From Amycolatopsis nalaikhensis (lineage in GTDB: Bacteria; Actinomycetota; Actinomycetes; Mycobacteriales; Pseudonocardiaceae), in assembly GCF_030264295.1 (NCBI RefSeq), contig NZ_CP127173.1:5153501-5217500 (forward strand): a stretch of 64,000 nucleotides of DNA, written 5' to 3'. Below, one piece after another: positions 32,939-41,595 of this stretch; the stretch's first letter is position 1, and each line of letters begins with the position of its first letter. The notes below the pieces were generated by a model, which was not told the DNA's origin, made no database searches, and saw nothing but the letters and a program-made list of their open reading frames with translations. A program made the translations under genes and the position numbers.

Positions 32939-34465
32939 TCAGCGGCAGCGGTAGCTCGACGCCACAGCCGGGTCGCCGCCGGTGTAGCGCGACACCTTCG
33001 GGTACGGGCACAGGTCACGCTTCTGCGTGCCGTCCGGGGTGGCCGCCGCCAGGGTGGCCGGTGCCTTGCCGTGCTCGACCCAGTCGACCAGCGCGCCCAG
33101 CGGGTTCGTCGGCTCCGGGCCGCCGCCGCCGAAGCAGTGCTCGACGCCCGGCGCGAAGAACAGCCGGTAGAAGTCGTTCACCCGCTGCGCGCCGCCCATC
33201 GTCCACTCCACCTGGGTGCGGTAGCGCAGCGTGCCGCCCGGGGGGATCAGCTGGTCGTTCGCGCCCACGAACGTCAGCAGCTTGCCGCCGGAGCGGCGGA
33301 ACGCCGACAGGTCCGGGTCCGACGTGCCGATGACGTCGTCGTACTCCCGCACCGACTGGCGGAACAGGTCCGTGAACTGCGCGTAGGTCAGCTTCGACGT
33401 GTCGAAGTCCGCCTGCTTCTCCAGGAACGACTGCACCCACTTGACGGCCACCGGGAAGCCCGGCGCGACCAGCGTGCCGTCGGGGCCCGGCTGCGTCCCG
33501 GCGAGCCACGTGAAGTCGGCGCCCTTCGGCAGCCCGGACCACAGCTTGTGGCCGTACTCGTCGGTCGGGCCGGCCCAGATCTTGCGCATGACCTCGGCGT
33601 CCGCGGCCGTCACGGTGAACTCCTGGCCGTCGCAGACGACCTTCGTGCCGATCAGGCCGCGCGGGTCGTAGCTGCACTCGTCCGGGCGGTCGACGATGCC
33701 GTTGGTGACGCCGTCGCGCGCGTCGCACGCCTGGACCGCCGCGGTCCGGAACGCCGAAAGCACGCACGTGCTCGGGAAGTCGTGGCTCTGGTTCATCACG
33801 ATCTGCGGCCACAGCGTCGCGACCGCGAACTGCGTCCACTCGACGGCCGGGGCGTTGGCCAGGATGCCGTCGAAGTCGCCGGGGTGGTTCTGGGCCTCGG
33901 AGTAGCCCTGGCGGCCCCCGGTCGAGCAGCCCGTCCAGTACGAGTACGTCACCGGCCGGTGGTAGTACCGCTCGGTGACGGCCTTCCCGATCAGGGCTTC
34001 TTCGTGCACCGAACGGGTGGCGAAGTTGGTCAGGAGGGTCTGGTCGACCTTCCCGTCGGCGGTGAGGGCCCACGTGGTGTCGAGTCCGTTGAGGGACACG
34101 CCCGCGTCGGTCGTCACCGCGGTGTAGCCGTTCTTGACGGCCTGCACGAACGGCGCGCCGAACTCGCCGGCGGCGTAGGCGCTGCCGCCGAGGGCCTGGA
34201 GCCGGCCGGTCCACCCGGTCTCGGGCAGCGCCACGGCGACCTTGACGTGGTCGCTGCCGGAGTGGGTCAGCGTGACGGTGATCTGGCAGTACGACGGCGT
34301 GTCGATCTTGCGCTCGGCCTGCACCGACTCGATCTTCGCGCCGGCGGGCGCGGGCACCGGGACGGAGGTGCAGGACGTCGTGGCCGCGGCGGCGGCGGAC
34401 GGCGCCAGCTGCGTGACGGTGGTCAGCAGCAGCGGTACGGCCGCCGCGAAGAGTAAGCGTCTCAT
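32939..34465 (-). CDS. Secreted tannase/feruloyl esterase-family hydrolase
   Basis: A 508-residue exported protein. The signal peptide MRRLLFAAAVPLLLTTVTQL ends near residue 31. The catalytic Ser lies in YWTGCSTGGRQGYSEAQ, and later DYRxG-type and HCFGGGGPEP segments supply the acid and His. Paired cysteines typical of the family flank the active site. Family members cleave gallate, ferulate or related aromatic esters. ATG 34465 is used; an in-frame ATG at 34501 would give a nearly leaderless start and a longer N-terminus. It is under LAL promoter 2. Confidence 0.9.
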   Translation of the reverse strand: MRRLLFAAAVPLLLTTVTQLAPSAAAAATTSCTSVPVPAPAGAKIESVQAERKIDTPSYCQITVTLTHSGSDHVKVAVALPETGWTGRLQALGGSAYAAGEFGAPFVQAVKNGYTAVTTDAGVSLNGLDTTWALTADGKVDQTLLTNFATRSVHEEALIGKAVTERYYHRPVTYSYWTGCSTGGRQGYSEAQNHPGDFDGILANAPAVEWTQFAVATLWPQIVMNQSHDFPSTCVLSAFRTAAVQACDARDGVTNGIVDRPDECSYDPRGLIGTKVVCDGQEFTVTAADAEVMRKIWAGPTDEYGHKLWSGLPKGADFTWLAGTQPGPDGTLVAPGFPVAVKWVQSFLEKQADFDTSKLTYAQFTDLFRQSVREYDDVIGTSDPDLSAFRRSGGKLLTFVGANDQLIPPGGTLRYRTQVEWTMGGAQRVNDFYRLFFAPGVEHCFGGGGPEPTNPLGALVDWVEHGKAPATLAAATPDGTQKRDLCPYPKVSRYTGGDPAVASSYRCR

Positions 34466-34510
34466 CGGGTCTCTCTGGTCGCTTTCGTCCGATGTGGACA
34501 TTGCGCCCGA

Positions 34511-34570
34511 ACGCTAGTCATCCGACGGCGTCCTTCGCGCCCGTCGGGTGACGCAGTAGGCGTACGTCAC
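34511..34570 (-). promoter_or_regulatory. LAL-regulon promoter 2 (tannase/feruloyl esterase)
   Basis: On the minus strand GTGACGTAC-N6-TGCGTCAC begins at 34570, followed by CCGACGGGCGCG, and CTAGCGT ends at 34511, with the same 53-base offset as the other three copies. It lies in the 148-base divergent gap between the tannase and the LAL regulator, and could also affect the regulator. Confidence 0.82.
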
Positions 34571-34613
34571 TGGGTGTGAGCTGCGGAAACGTGCTCCGGG
34601 TAAGGTCGATTCC

Positions 34614-37322
34614 ATGGTGCTGCACGGACGGGAAACCGAGCTGAAGGAGCTGGGCGAGCTCGTCGACGGCCCCGAAGACCGCGGCGGCGTGCTCATCCGC
34701 GGCGAGGCGGGCATCGGGAAGTCGGCACTGGTGGCCGAGACGGCCGCGGCGGCGTCGGTCGCCGGGCTGCGGGTGCTGCGGACGACGGGGGCCGAGGCCG
34801 AGCGGAACCTCGCGTACGCCGGCCTGCACCAGCTGCTGTACCCCGTCCGGGCGGGGGTGGCGGAGCTGCCCGCGCCGCAGCGTGACGCCCTGCGGACGGC
34901 GTTGGGGCTGGCCGAGGGCGCGGAGCCGAGCGCGTACCTGGTGGGGCTGGCGACGCTGACGTTGCTCGCGGAGGAGGCCGCGGTCAAGCCGTTGCTGCTG
35001 GTCGCGGAGGACGTGCAGTGGCTGGACCGGGCCAGCGCGGACGTGCTGGCGTTCGTGGCGCGGCGGATCGAGACGGAGCCGATCGTCCTGGTGGCGACCC
35101 TGCGCGACGGCGCGGAGTCGCCGCTGCTCGACGCGGGTTTGGCGCCGATGGTGCTGGACCGGTTGTCCCCGGACGCGTCGGCGGACCTGCTGGACGCGGT
35201 GGCCCCGCGGCTGGCCCCGGCGGTCCGGACGAGGCTGCTGACGGAGGCGGCGGGCCACCCGCTGGCGCTGACGGAACTCCCGGCGGCGGTGGCCGATCTC
35301 GATGGTCTGGACCCGCGGTTGCCGCTGACGGAGAAGCTGGAGAAGACGTTCACGGCGCGGGTGGCGGGGCTGCCGGGGCCGGTGCGGACGGCGTTGCTGG
35401 TGGCGGCGCTGAACGAGGCGACATCGCTGGCGGAGACCCTCGCGGCGACGGGCGCGCTGCTCGGCGGCGACGTCTCGTGTCCCGCACCTGAAATCCTCGC
35501 CCCCGCCGTCGAGGCTCGGCTTGTCGAACTCGACTCCGGCTGCGTCACCTTCCGGCACCCGCTCATGCGCGCCGCCATCCCGGCCGCCGCCTCCCCTCTC
35601 GACCGGCGGCGCGCCCACCTCGCCCTCGTCGAAGCCCTCAACGACCAGCCCGACCGTCGCGCCTGGCACCAAGCCGCCGCCACCGATGGGCCCGATGAGA
35701 CCGTTGCCGCCGAGCTGGAACGGACCGCCGATCGCGCCCGGTACCGGGGTGGGGCCGCCGCCGCCATCGCCGCTCTCGAACAAGCTGCCCGGCTCAGCGT
35801 CGCCCCCGATGACCGGGCCGATCGCCTCCTCCGGGCCGCCGAACTCGCCGTCGACTCCGGGCGGCGGGAGACCGCCGAACGCCTCGTGCGCGCCGCCAAC
35901 CCCACCGGCGCACGACGCCGGGCCACCGCCCACCGCTTGCTCAGCGAGTTCGAAGACGGCGTCCGCGAAGACCCCGCGCGCGTCGCGGAACTGGCCGCCA
36001 CCGCCGAGGCCGTCGCCGCCGACGGGGAAACCGCCGCCGCCCTGCGGATCCTCTGGAGCGCCGCCATGCGGTGCTTCTGGACCGAGCCCGGCCACCCCGC
36101 GCGGCAAGCTTTGCTCGACGTCGCCGACCGGCTGTCCGTTCCGGACGACGACCCGCGCATCGTCGCCGTGACCGCCTATGTCTCGCCCTTCGAACGCGGC
36201 GAAAGCGTCATCGAAAACCTGCGGCAGCTGGCCGCGAAGACCGGCGCCGACCCCGAGGTCGACCGGTACCTCGGCAGCGCCGCCCTGCAGGTCGGCGCCT
36301 TCGACTTGGCCGCCCGGTTCTCCGCGGCCGCCGCGCCCGGGCTGCGCGCCCAGGGCAGGCTCGGGCTCCTGCCGCGGGCCTTGGCCGTCCAGGCCTGGAG
36401 CCGGGTGCGGCTCGGCGACCTCGCCGCCGCGGTGCCCGTCGCGGCCGAAGCCGCCCGGTTCGCCAGGGAAACCGGGCAGCCCTTCATGTTCGGCCTGGCC
36501 ACCGCCGTCCAAGCCGAGATCGCCGCCCTGCGCGGCGACCACAAGCAGGCCAGGACCCTGGCCGACGAAGCCGAACGCGCCGGGCTCGCCGCCGGGGCTC
36601 GGCCCGTCCTCGCCACCGTGCAGCTCGCCCGCGGCCTGACGAACCTCAGCGAGGGCCGCTTCGAGGACGCCTTCGCCGACCTCCGCCGGCTCCACGACCC
36701 CGCCGACCCGGCCTACCAGCTCGCCCTGCGCGCGTACTGTGTCGCCGAGCTCACCGAAGCCGCCGTGCGTGCCGGGCAGGTCGACGCGGTCCGCGACGTC
36801 CTCGCCGAGCTCGAGCCGCTCGCCGCCAGGACGCCGTCGCCCGCGCTGCACATCGGCCTGCGGTACGCGCGAGCCGTCCTCGACCCCGACGACGAGCGCT
36901 TCGCCGACGCGCTCGGCGCCGACCTCACCGGCTGGCCCGCCGAACGCGGGCGCGTCCACCTGGCCTTCGGGGAGTGGCTGCGGCGGCAGCGGCGCGTCGT
37001 CGAATCCCGCACCCACCTGCGCACCGCCCGCGAGACCTTCGACGCGCTCGGCATGACGTCGTGGGCGGAGCGGGCGCGGCGGGAACTGCGCGGCGCGGGC
37101 GAGTCCAGCCCGAACCGCGGCCCCGACGCGCGCGAGAAGCTCACGCCGCACGAGCTGAGCATCGCGCAGCTCGCCGCGGAGGGGCTGACGAACCGCGAGA
37201 TCGGGCAGCGGCTGTACCTTTCGCACCGGACCGTCGGCACCCACCTGCACCGCATCTTCCCCAAGCTGGGCATCAGCTCCCGCGCCGACCTCGCCGCGAC
37301 GCTGAAGACCCTGGACGGGTGA
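34614..37322 (+). CDS. Large ATP-binding LuxR-family (LAL) transcriptional regulator
   Basis: A 902-residue regulator. The N-terminal AAA/STAND ATPase has Walker A in GEAGIGKSAL (near residue 37) and Walker B in LLLVAEDVQWLDRAS. A long TPR-like helical middle (about 330-820) follows, with the C-terminal LuxR HTH LTPHELSIAQLAAEGLTNREIGQRLYLSHRTVGTHLHRIFPKLGISS. LAL proteins are MalT-like activators needing ATP and an inducer. Four matching operators within 9 kb all lie beside genes around it, so it is the obvious candidate for their activator. A TAAGGT box just before ATG may be its own -10. Confidence 0.93.
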   Translation: MVLHGRETELKELGELVDGPEDRGGVLIRGEAGIGKSALVAETAAAASVAGLRVLRTTGAEAERNLAYAGLHQLLYPVRAGVAELPAPQRDALRTALGLAEGAEPSAYLVGLATLTLLAEEAAVKPLLLVAEDVQWLDRASADVLAFVARRIETEPIVLVATLRDGAESPLLDAGLAPMVLDRLSPDASADLLDAVAPRLAPAVRTRLLTEAAGHPLALTELPAAVADLDGLDPRLPLTEKLEKTFTARVAGLPGPVRTALLVAALNEATSLAETLAATGALLGGDVSCPAPEILAPAVEARLVELDSGCVTFRHPLMRAAIPAAASPLDRRRAHLALVEALNDQPDRRAWHQAAATDGPDETVAAELERTADRARYRGGAAAAIAALEQAARLSVAPDDRADRLLRAAELAVDSGRRETAERLVRAANPTGARRRATAHRLLSEFEDGVREDPARVAELAATAEAVAADGETAAALRILWSAAMRCFWTEPGHPARQALLDVADRLSVPDDDPRIVAVTAYVSPFERGESVIENLRQLAAKTGADPEVDRYLGSAALQVGAFDLAARFSAAAAPGLRAQGRLGLLPRALAVQAWSRVRLGDLAAAVPVAAEAARFARETGQPFMFGLATAVQAEIAALRGDHKQARTLADEAERAGLAAGARPVLATVQLARGLTNLSEGRFEDAFADLRRLHDPADPAYQLALRAYCVAELTEAAVRAGQVDAVRDVLAELEPLAARTPSPALHIGLRYARAVLDPDDERFADALGADLTGWPAERGRVHLAFGEWLRRQRRVVESRTHLRTARETFDALGMTSWAERARRELRGAGESSPNRGPDAREKLTPHELSIAQLAAEGLTNREIGQRLYLSHRTVGTHLHRIFPKLGISSRADLAATLKTLDG

Positions 37323-37378
37323 CGTACACCGACTGCGTCACCCGACGGGCGCGGCGGTCACCGGAACGCTCCTAACGT
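37319..37378 (+). promoter_or_regulatory. LAL-regulon promoter 3 (Tat-lipoprotein hydrolase)
   Basis: GTGACGTAC-N6-TGCGTCAC starts at 37319, overlapping the last bases of the LAL gene. CCGACGGGCGCG follows directly, and CTAACGT is at 37372-37378. The gene starts at 37415 behind an AGGAG site, giving a leader of about 30 bases. Confidence 0.82.
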
Positions 37379-37414
37379 CGTGAAAGTCCCACGGTCTTTC
37401 GCACAGGAGCACAG

Positions 37415-38452
37415 ATGATCAGCAGGAGAAGGTTCGGCCAGGCGTTCGCGGCGGGACTGGCGGCGACGTCCTTGGCCGCCTGCTCGTCGTCGGGCGGCGG
37501 CACCCCGGCGGCCGCGCCCGCCACCACGCCGGACCTGCGCGCAGGCTCGGGCGAGCACACCTCGCTCGGCGAGGTCAAGCACGCCGACGCCGGGCTCGTC
37601 ACCATGGCCTACCACGAGTTCGGCCCGGCGACCGGGCAGCCGGTGGTGCTGCTGCACGGCTGGCCGTACGACCCGTACAGCTACGTCGACGTCGCGCCGA
37701 TCCTGGCCGCCGCCGGTTACCGCGTGATCGTCCCCTATCTGCGCGGCTACGGCCCGACGGCGTTCAAGTCCGCCGCCACGGTCCGCAACGGCCAGCAGAC
37801 GGCGGTCGCGCTCGACGTCGTCGCCCTGATGGACACGCTCAAGATCGACAAGGCGATCCTCGGCGGCTACGACTGGGGCGGCCGCACCGTCGACATCATC
37901 GCCGCGCTCTGGCCCGAGCGCTGCAAGGCGATCGTCGCGGTGAGCGGGTACATCGTCACCAACCTGCCGGCCAACCAGAAGCCGCTGGCCCCGCAGGCCG
38001 AGCTCGGCTGGTGGTACCAGTACTACTTCGCGACCGAGCGCGGCCGCGCCGGCTACGCGGCCAACCGCCACGACTTCAACAAGCTGATCTGGAAGACGGC
38101 GTCCCCGGCCTGGCACTTCGACGACGCCACCTACGACCGCAGCGCGGCGGCGTTCGACAACCCCGACCACGTCGACATCGTCATCCACAACTACCGCTGG
38201 CGCCTCAGCCTCGCCCCCGGCGAGCCGCAGTACGACCAGTACGAGCAGAAACTGGCCGCGGGCGCGACCATCGGCGTCCCGTCGATCACGATCGGCAGCG
38301 ACTTCGACGCCGCCGCCAAGGACGGCAAGGCCTACCGCTCGAAGTTCACCGGCAAGTACGAGCACCGGATCTTCGACGGCATCGGCCACAACGTGCCGCA
38401 GGAGGCCCCGCGCCCCTTCGCCCAGGCGATCATCGACGCCGCCAAGCTGTGA
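37415..38452 (+). CDS. Tat-exported alpha/beta hydrolase lipoprotein (epoxide hydrolase/dehalogenase type)
   Basis: A 345-residue protein. The signal MISRRRFGQAFAAGLAATSLAAC has a twin-Arg motif and a lipobox. The hydrolase core shows the HGWP oxyanion motif (VVLLHGWPYDPYSY), the nucleophile elbow GGYDWGGR with Asp rather than Ser, and His in FDGIGHNVPQEAPRPF. An Asp nucleophile with HGWP is the pattern of epoxide hydrolases and haloalkane dehalogenases; the substrate is unknown. Controlled by LAL promoter 3. Confidence 0.9.
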   Translation: MISRRRFGQAFAAGLAATSLAACSSSGGGTPAAAPATTPDLRAGSGEHTSLGEVKHADAGLVTMAYHEFGPATGQPVVLLHGWPYDPYSYVDVAPILAAAGYRVIVPYLRGYGPTAFKSAATVRNGQQTAVALDVVALMDTLKIDKAILGGYDWGGRTVDIIAALWPERCKAIVAVSGYIVTNLPANQKPLAPQAELGWWYQYYFATERGRAGYAANRHDFNKLIWKTASPAWHFDDATYDRSAAAFDNPDHVDIVIHNYRWRLSLAPGEPQYDQYEQKLAAGATIGVPSITIGSDFDAAAKDGKAYRSKFTGKYEHRIFDGIGHNVPQEAPRPFAQAIIDAAKL

Positions 38453-38460
38453 CCCCCACC

Positions 38461-38510
38461 CCGTCGTGAGTGTTTAGGGCGGTTCTAACCGCCCTGAACA
38501 CTCACGACGG
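38461..38510. terminator. Bidirectional hairpin terminator with 24-base arms
   Basis: Arms 38461-38484 and 38487-38510 are complementary apart from one T/G wobble position, with GTTCTAAC at the tip. It lies between two convergent hydrolase genes. Confidence 0.85.
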
Positions 38511-38512
38511 GT

Positions 38513-39286
38513 TCAACGCGTCGCGCGGTGGATCGCGTCCACCACGGCCTGGGGCGCGGCCGTGGCGATCGCGTGCGGGGAATCCACCTCGGTGATCGAC
38601 GCGTGGGCGCGGCGAGCCTCGAACCGCTCCGCCGCCGGAGGAATCGCCTGGTCGCGCGTGGCGACCAAGGCGAACTTGCGGATGCCGGCCGGGGCGGTCG
38701 CGGCGATTTTCTCGTCGAACGCCGCCGCGAGGATCGGGCGCTGGCCCGCCGCCGCGACCGCCGTGTCGAGAGCCGGGAGTCCCGCGGCGAACAGCGAGGG
38801 GTAGCTCGCCGCGTTGACGTACAGCTCCGGGCCGATCGCGTGCGTCGTGTCCGGGCCGATGAGCGAGCCCGGGAACTGGGAGTTGAGCTGCCCGGCCGTC
38901 TCACCCGCCTCCGGGATGAACGCCGCCGCGTACACGAGCGCCTGCACGTCGGCCGTCGTCCCGGCCAGCTCGCTGATCAGCAGGCCGCCGTACGAGTGCC
39001 CGACCAGGATCTTCGGCCCCTTGACCGCGTCGAGCACCCCTTGCAGGGACGCGACATCCGCGGCGATCCCGCGCAGCCCGACCGCCGGCGCGATCACCGG
39101 ATAGTGCTCCGCGAGCAGCTTAAGCGTCACGGGCGCCCACGCGGACGCGTCCTCGAACGCGCCGTGGACCAGGACGACTGTCGGCTTCGGGCGCGCCGCG
39201 ACGACGGCGTCGCCGGGGGAGGCGGCGGTGAGCACACCCGCCCCGACGACCGCCGTCACGGCCAGAGCGCCGATCGTGCGCCGCAT
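38513..39286 (-). CDS. Secreted alpha/beta hydrolase
   Basis: A 257-residue exported protein with signal peptide MRRTIGALAVTAVVGAGVLTAASPGDA. The fold starts PTVVLVHGAFEDASAW. The nucleophile Ser is in LVGHSYGGLLISEL, Asp is probably in ALVATRDQAIPP, and His is in EVDSPHAIATAAPQ. It resembles the salicylate-esterase/AB hydrolase_6 group (AlphaBeta_6 with HGAF). Its ATG shares one base with the OsmC stop, so the two form an operon driven by LAL promoter 4. Confidence 0.9.
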   Translation of the reverse strand: MRRTIGALAVTAVVGAGVLTAASPGDAVVAARPKPTVVLVHGAFEDASAWAPVTLKLLAEHYPVIAPAVGLRGIAADVASLQGVLDAVKGPKILVGHSYGGLLISELAGTTADVQALVYAAAFIPEAGETAGQLNSQFPGSLIGPDTTHAIGPELYVNAASYPSLFAAGLPALDTAVAAAGQRPILAAAFDEKIAATAPAGIRKFALVATRDQAIPPAAERFEARRAHASITEVDSPHAIATAAPQAVVDAIHRATR

Positions 39287-39717
39287 CAGGCGACCGTCGC
39301 GTCGAGGGTGACCTCGATGTTGCCGCGCGTCGCCTTCGAGTACGGGCAGACCTGGTGCGCGCCCTTGACCAGCTCGTCGGCCGTCGCCTGGTCGATGCCG
39401 GTGGCTTCCAGGTGCAGCGCCGCGCTGAGCTTGAACTCGCTCGCCTCGGTGTCGTGGTGCAGGGTGACCTCCGCGACGACGGCGAGGTCGTTCAGCGGCA
39501 CCTTCTTCGCGCCCGCCACCCGGCGCACCGCGCCGACGAAGCAGGACGCCCAGCCCGCCGCGAACAGCTGCTCCGGGTTCGTGCCGTCCCCCGCGCCGCC
39601 GAAGGCCTTGGGCACGGCGAGCGAGACGTCGAGCACGCCGTCGTCGGACGTCGCGCGGCCGCCGTTGCGGCCCTCCGCGGTGGAGGTGGCGACGGCGGTG
39701 TAGGTCACTTCGGACAT
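39286..39717 (-). CDS. OsmC/Ohr-family organic hydroperoxide resistance protein
   Basis: A 143-residue Ohr-type peroxidase: MSEVTYTAVATSTAEGRNG, then NPEQLFAAGWASCFVGAV with the peroxidatic Cys and AHQVCPYSKATRGNIEVTL with the resolving Cys, the standard Ohr pair. It reduces organic hydroperoxides using lipoyl thiols. The ATG has AAAGGA upstream. A conserved LAL promoter lies just before it. Regulation by the LAL protein rather than by a MarR-type OhrR is unusual. Confidence 0.93.
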   Translation of the reverse strand: MSEVTYTAVATSTAEGRNGGRATSDDGVLDVSLAVPKAFGGAGDGTNPEQLFAAGWASCFVGAVRRVAGAKKVPLNDLAVVAEVTLHHDTEASEFKLSAALHLEATGIDQATADELVKGAHQVCPYSKATRGNIEVTLDATVA

Positions 39718-39751
39718 GGTTTTCCTTTGCGTGTCGGGGTGAACGCCCTCC

Positions 39752-39811
39752 ACGCTAGGAACCCGGCCGGGCCCGCGGCGACCGTCGCGCGACGTCATCG
39801 GTGTACGTCAC
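39752..39811 (-). promoter_or_regulatory. LAL-regulon promoter 4 (OsmC-hydrolase operon)
   Basis: On the minus strand GTGACGTAC begins at 39811. The second half-site is degenerate (GACGTCGC) and is followed by GCGACGG. CTAGCGT ends at 39752, again with a 53-base offset. The operator overlaps the last four bases of the ABC-F gene. Confidence 0.72.
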
Positions 39812-41400
39812 CGCAGCTTCCCGTCTTCCAGCCGCAGCCACCGGTCGACGCCGATTTCGGCGAGGAAGCGCTCGTCGTGGCTGACGACGACGAACGCGCC
39901 GCGGAACGCCGTCAGGGCGCTCTCCAGCTGCCCGGTGCTGACCAGGTCGAGGTTGTTCGTCGGCTCGTCCAGCAACAGCAGCTGTGGCGCCGGTTCGGCG
40001 AACAGGACGCACGCGAGCGTGGCGCGCAGCCGTTCGCCGCCGGAGAGGACGCCGACCGGCAGGTGCGCCCGCGCGCCGCGGAAGAGGAAGCGGGCCAGCA
40101 GGTTCATCCGGTCGGCCGGCGGCATCGCCGGAGCGGCCGCGGCCAGGTTTTCGGCCACCGTGCGGTCGACGTCGAGGAGGTCGAGGCGCTGGGAGAGGAA
40201 GGCGATCCGGCCGTCGGCGCGGGTAAGGGTGCCGCTGTCGGGCTCGATGTCGCCGTTCAGCAGGCGCAGCAGCGTGGACTTCCCGACGCCGTTGGCGCCG
40301 GTGAGCGCGATCCGCTCGGGGCCGCGGATCGCGAGGTCGACGCCGTCCGGGAACAGGTCCCGCACCTTCAGACCCTCGCCGAGGAAGAGCGTGCGGCCGG
40401 CCGGGACCTCCGTCCGCGGGAGCTGCAGGCTGATCTTCTGCTCGTCCTTGAGCGCCCGCTCGGCCTGGTCGAGCTTGGCCTTCGCGGCGCCGACGCGGGC
40501 GGCGTGCGTGCCGTCCGCCTTGGCCGCCGACTCCTGGGCGTTGCGCTTCATCGTGCCCGCGAAGATCTTGGGCAGCCCGGCGTTGCCGAGGTTGCGCGAC
40601 GCGTTGCTCGCGCGGCGGGCGGCGCGTTCGCGGGCCTGCTGCATCTCCCGCTTCTCGCGCTTGACCTCCTGCTCGGCGTTGCGGATGTTCTTCTCCGCGA
40701 CTTCGCGCGCGGCCTGGACGGCCTCCTCGTAAGCCGTGAAGTTCCCGCCGTAGAACCGGATTTCGCCGCCGTCGAGCTCGGCTATCCGGTCCATCCGGTC
40801 GAGCAGCGCGCGGTCGTGGCTGACCACGAGCAGGCCGCCCGTCCAGTCGTCGAGCACGGAATAGAGCTTGTGCCGGGCCTCGAGGTCCAGGTTGTTGGTG
40901 GGTTCGTCGAGCAGCAGCACGTCCGGGCGTTTGAGCAGCTGGGCGGCGAGGCCGAGCGACACGATCTGGCCGCCGCTGAGGGTGCTCAGCGAGCGGTCGA
41001 GCCCGAGGTGGGCGAGGCCGAGCCGGTCGAGCTGGGCGCGGGTGCGCTCCTCGATGTCCCAGTCGGTGCCGATGGTGGTGAAGTGCTCTTCGCCGACGTC
41101 ACCGGACTCGACGGCGGCGATCGCGCGCAGGATCGGGGCCACGCCGAGGATTTCGGCGACGGACGGTTCGCCGCTCAGCGGCAGGTCCTGCGGCAGGTAG
41201 CCGAGCGTGCCGTCGACGGTGACGCTGCCCGCCGACGGCCGCAGCACCCCGGCGACGAGCTTCAGCAGCGTCGTCTTGCCGGAGCCGTTGGGGGCGACCA
41301 GGCCGGTGCGGCCGCCGGGGAAGGTGGCGGAGAGGTGGTCGAACACGGGGGTGTCGTCCGGCCAGGAGAAGGACAGGCCGGACAGGACGATTTCGGACAC
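39808..41400 (-). CDS. ABC-F ATPase (ribosome-protection or translation factor)
   Basis: A 530-residue soluble protein with two ABC domains and no membrane part. Walker A motifs APNGSGKTT (near 36) and GANGVGKST (near 345), signatures LSGGQ and LSGGERLRA, and Walker B LLLDEPTNNLDL twice. A charged linker (about 225-310, EVKREKREMQQARERAARRAS) joins them. ABC-F proteins bind the ribosomal E site; some give resistance to macrolides, lincosamides or pleuromutilins. Which subfamily this belongs to is not clear. A short upstream frame and hairpin suggest translational attenuation. Confidence 0.92.
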   Translation of the reverse strand: MSEIVLSGLSFSWPDDTPVFDHLSATFPGGRTGLVAPNGSGKTTLLKLVAGVLRPSAGSVTVDGTLGYLPQDLPLSGEPSVAEILGVAPILRAIAAVESGDVGEEHFTTIGTDWDIEERTRAQLDRLGLAHLGLDRSLSTLSGGQIVSLGLAAQLLKRPDVLLLDEPTNNLDLEARHKLYSVLDDWTGGLLVVSHDRALLDRMDRIAELDGGEIRFYGGNFTAYEEAVQAAREVAEKNIRNAEQEVKREKREMQQARERAARRASNASRNLGNAGLPKIFAGTMKRNAQESAAKADGTHAARVGAAKAKLDQAERALKDEQKISLQLPRTEVPAGRTLFLGEGLKVRDLFPDGVDLAIRGPERIALTGANGVGKSTLLRLLNGDIEPDSGTLTRADGRIAFLSQRLDLLDVDRTVAENLAAAAPAMPPADRMNLLARFLFRGARAHLPVGVLSGGERLRATLACVLFAEPAPQLLLLDEPTNNLDLVSTGQLESALTAFRGAFVVVSHDERFLAEIGVDRWLRLEDGKLR

Positions 41401-41530
41401 GGTGAAGACCTCGGTGTGGTGCGGGAAAAGTGGACGTCGAAAGGCGGCCGCCTCGGCACTGCCGGGGGCCTGCGGGCTCCGGAGCTATCCGGAGATGTCG
41501 ACGTCACCTGCCACGAACGGTCTCCTCGCT
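41401..41530 (-). promoter_or_regulatory. Possible attenuator leader of the ABC-F gene
   Basis: On the minus strand a GAGGAG site (41522-41527) precedes a nine-codon frame, GTG 41514 to TAG 41485, encoding MAGDVDISG. Its stop codon falls in the loop of CTCCGG/CCGGAG (41477-41494). Further GC-rich palindromes (GGCGGCCGCC followed by TTTC) come before the ABC-F start. Antibiotic-induced ABC-F genes often carry such leaders; this one is unproven. Confidence 0.45.
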
Positions 41531-41595
41531 GCGATCTTCACCCCGAAGATAGCACCCGCGCGGTTGGCCGCGGCCGGACCGGGTAACCAGGCCCG

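Noticed and set aside
34514..37250. Very long antisense frames opposite the LAL gene (548 and 910 codons)
   Set aside because: Shadows caused by GC-rich third positions; compositions are Ser/Arg- or Gly-rich with no domain, while the sense frame has clear AAA and LuxR motifs.
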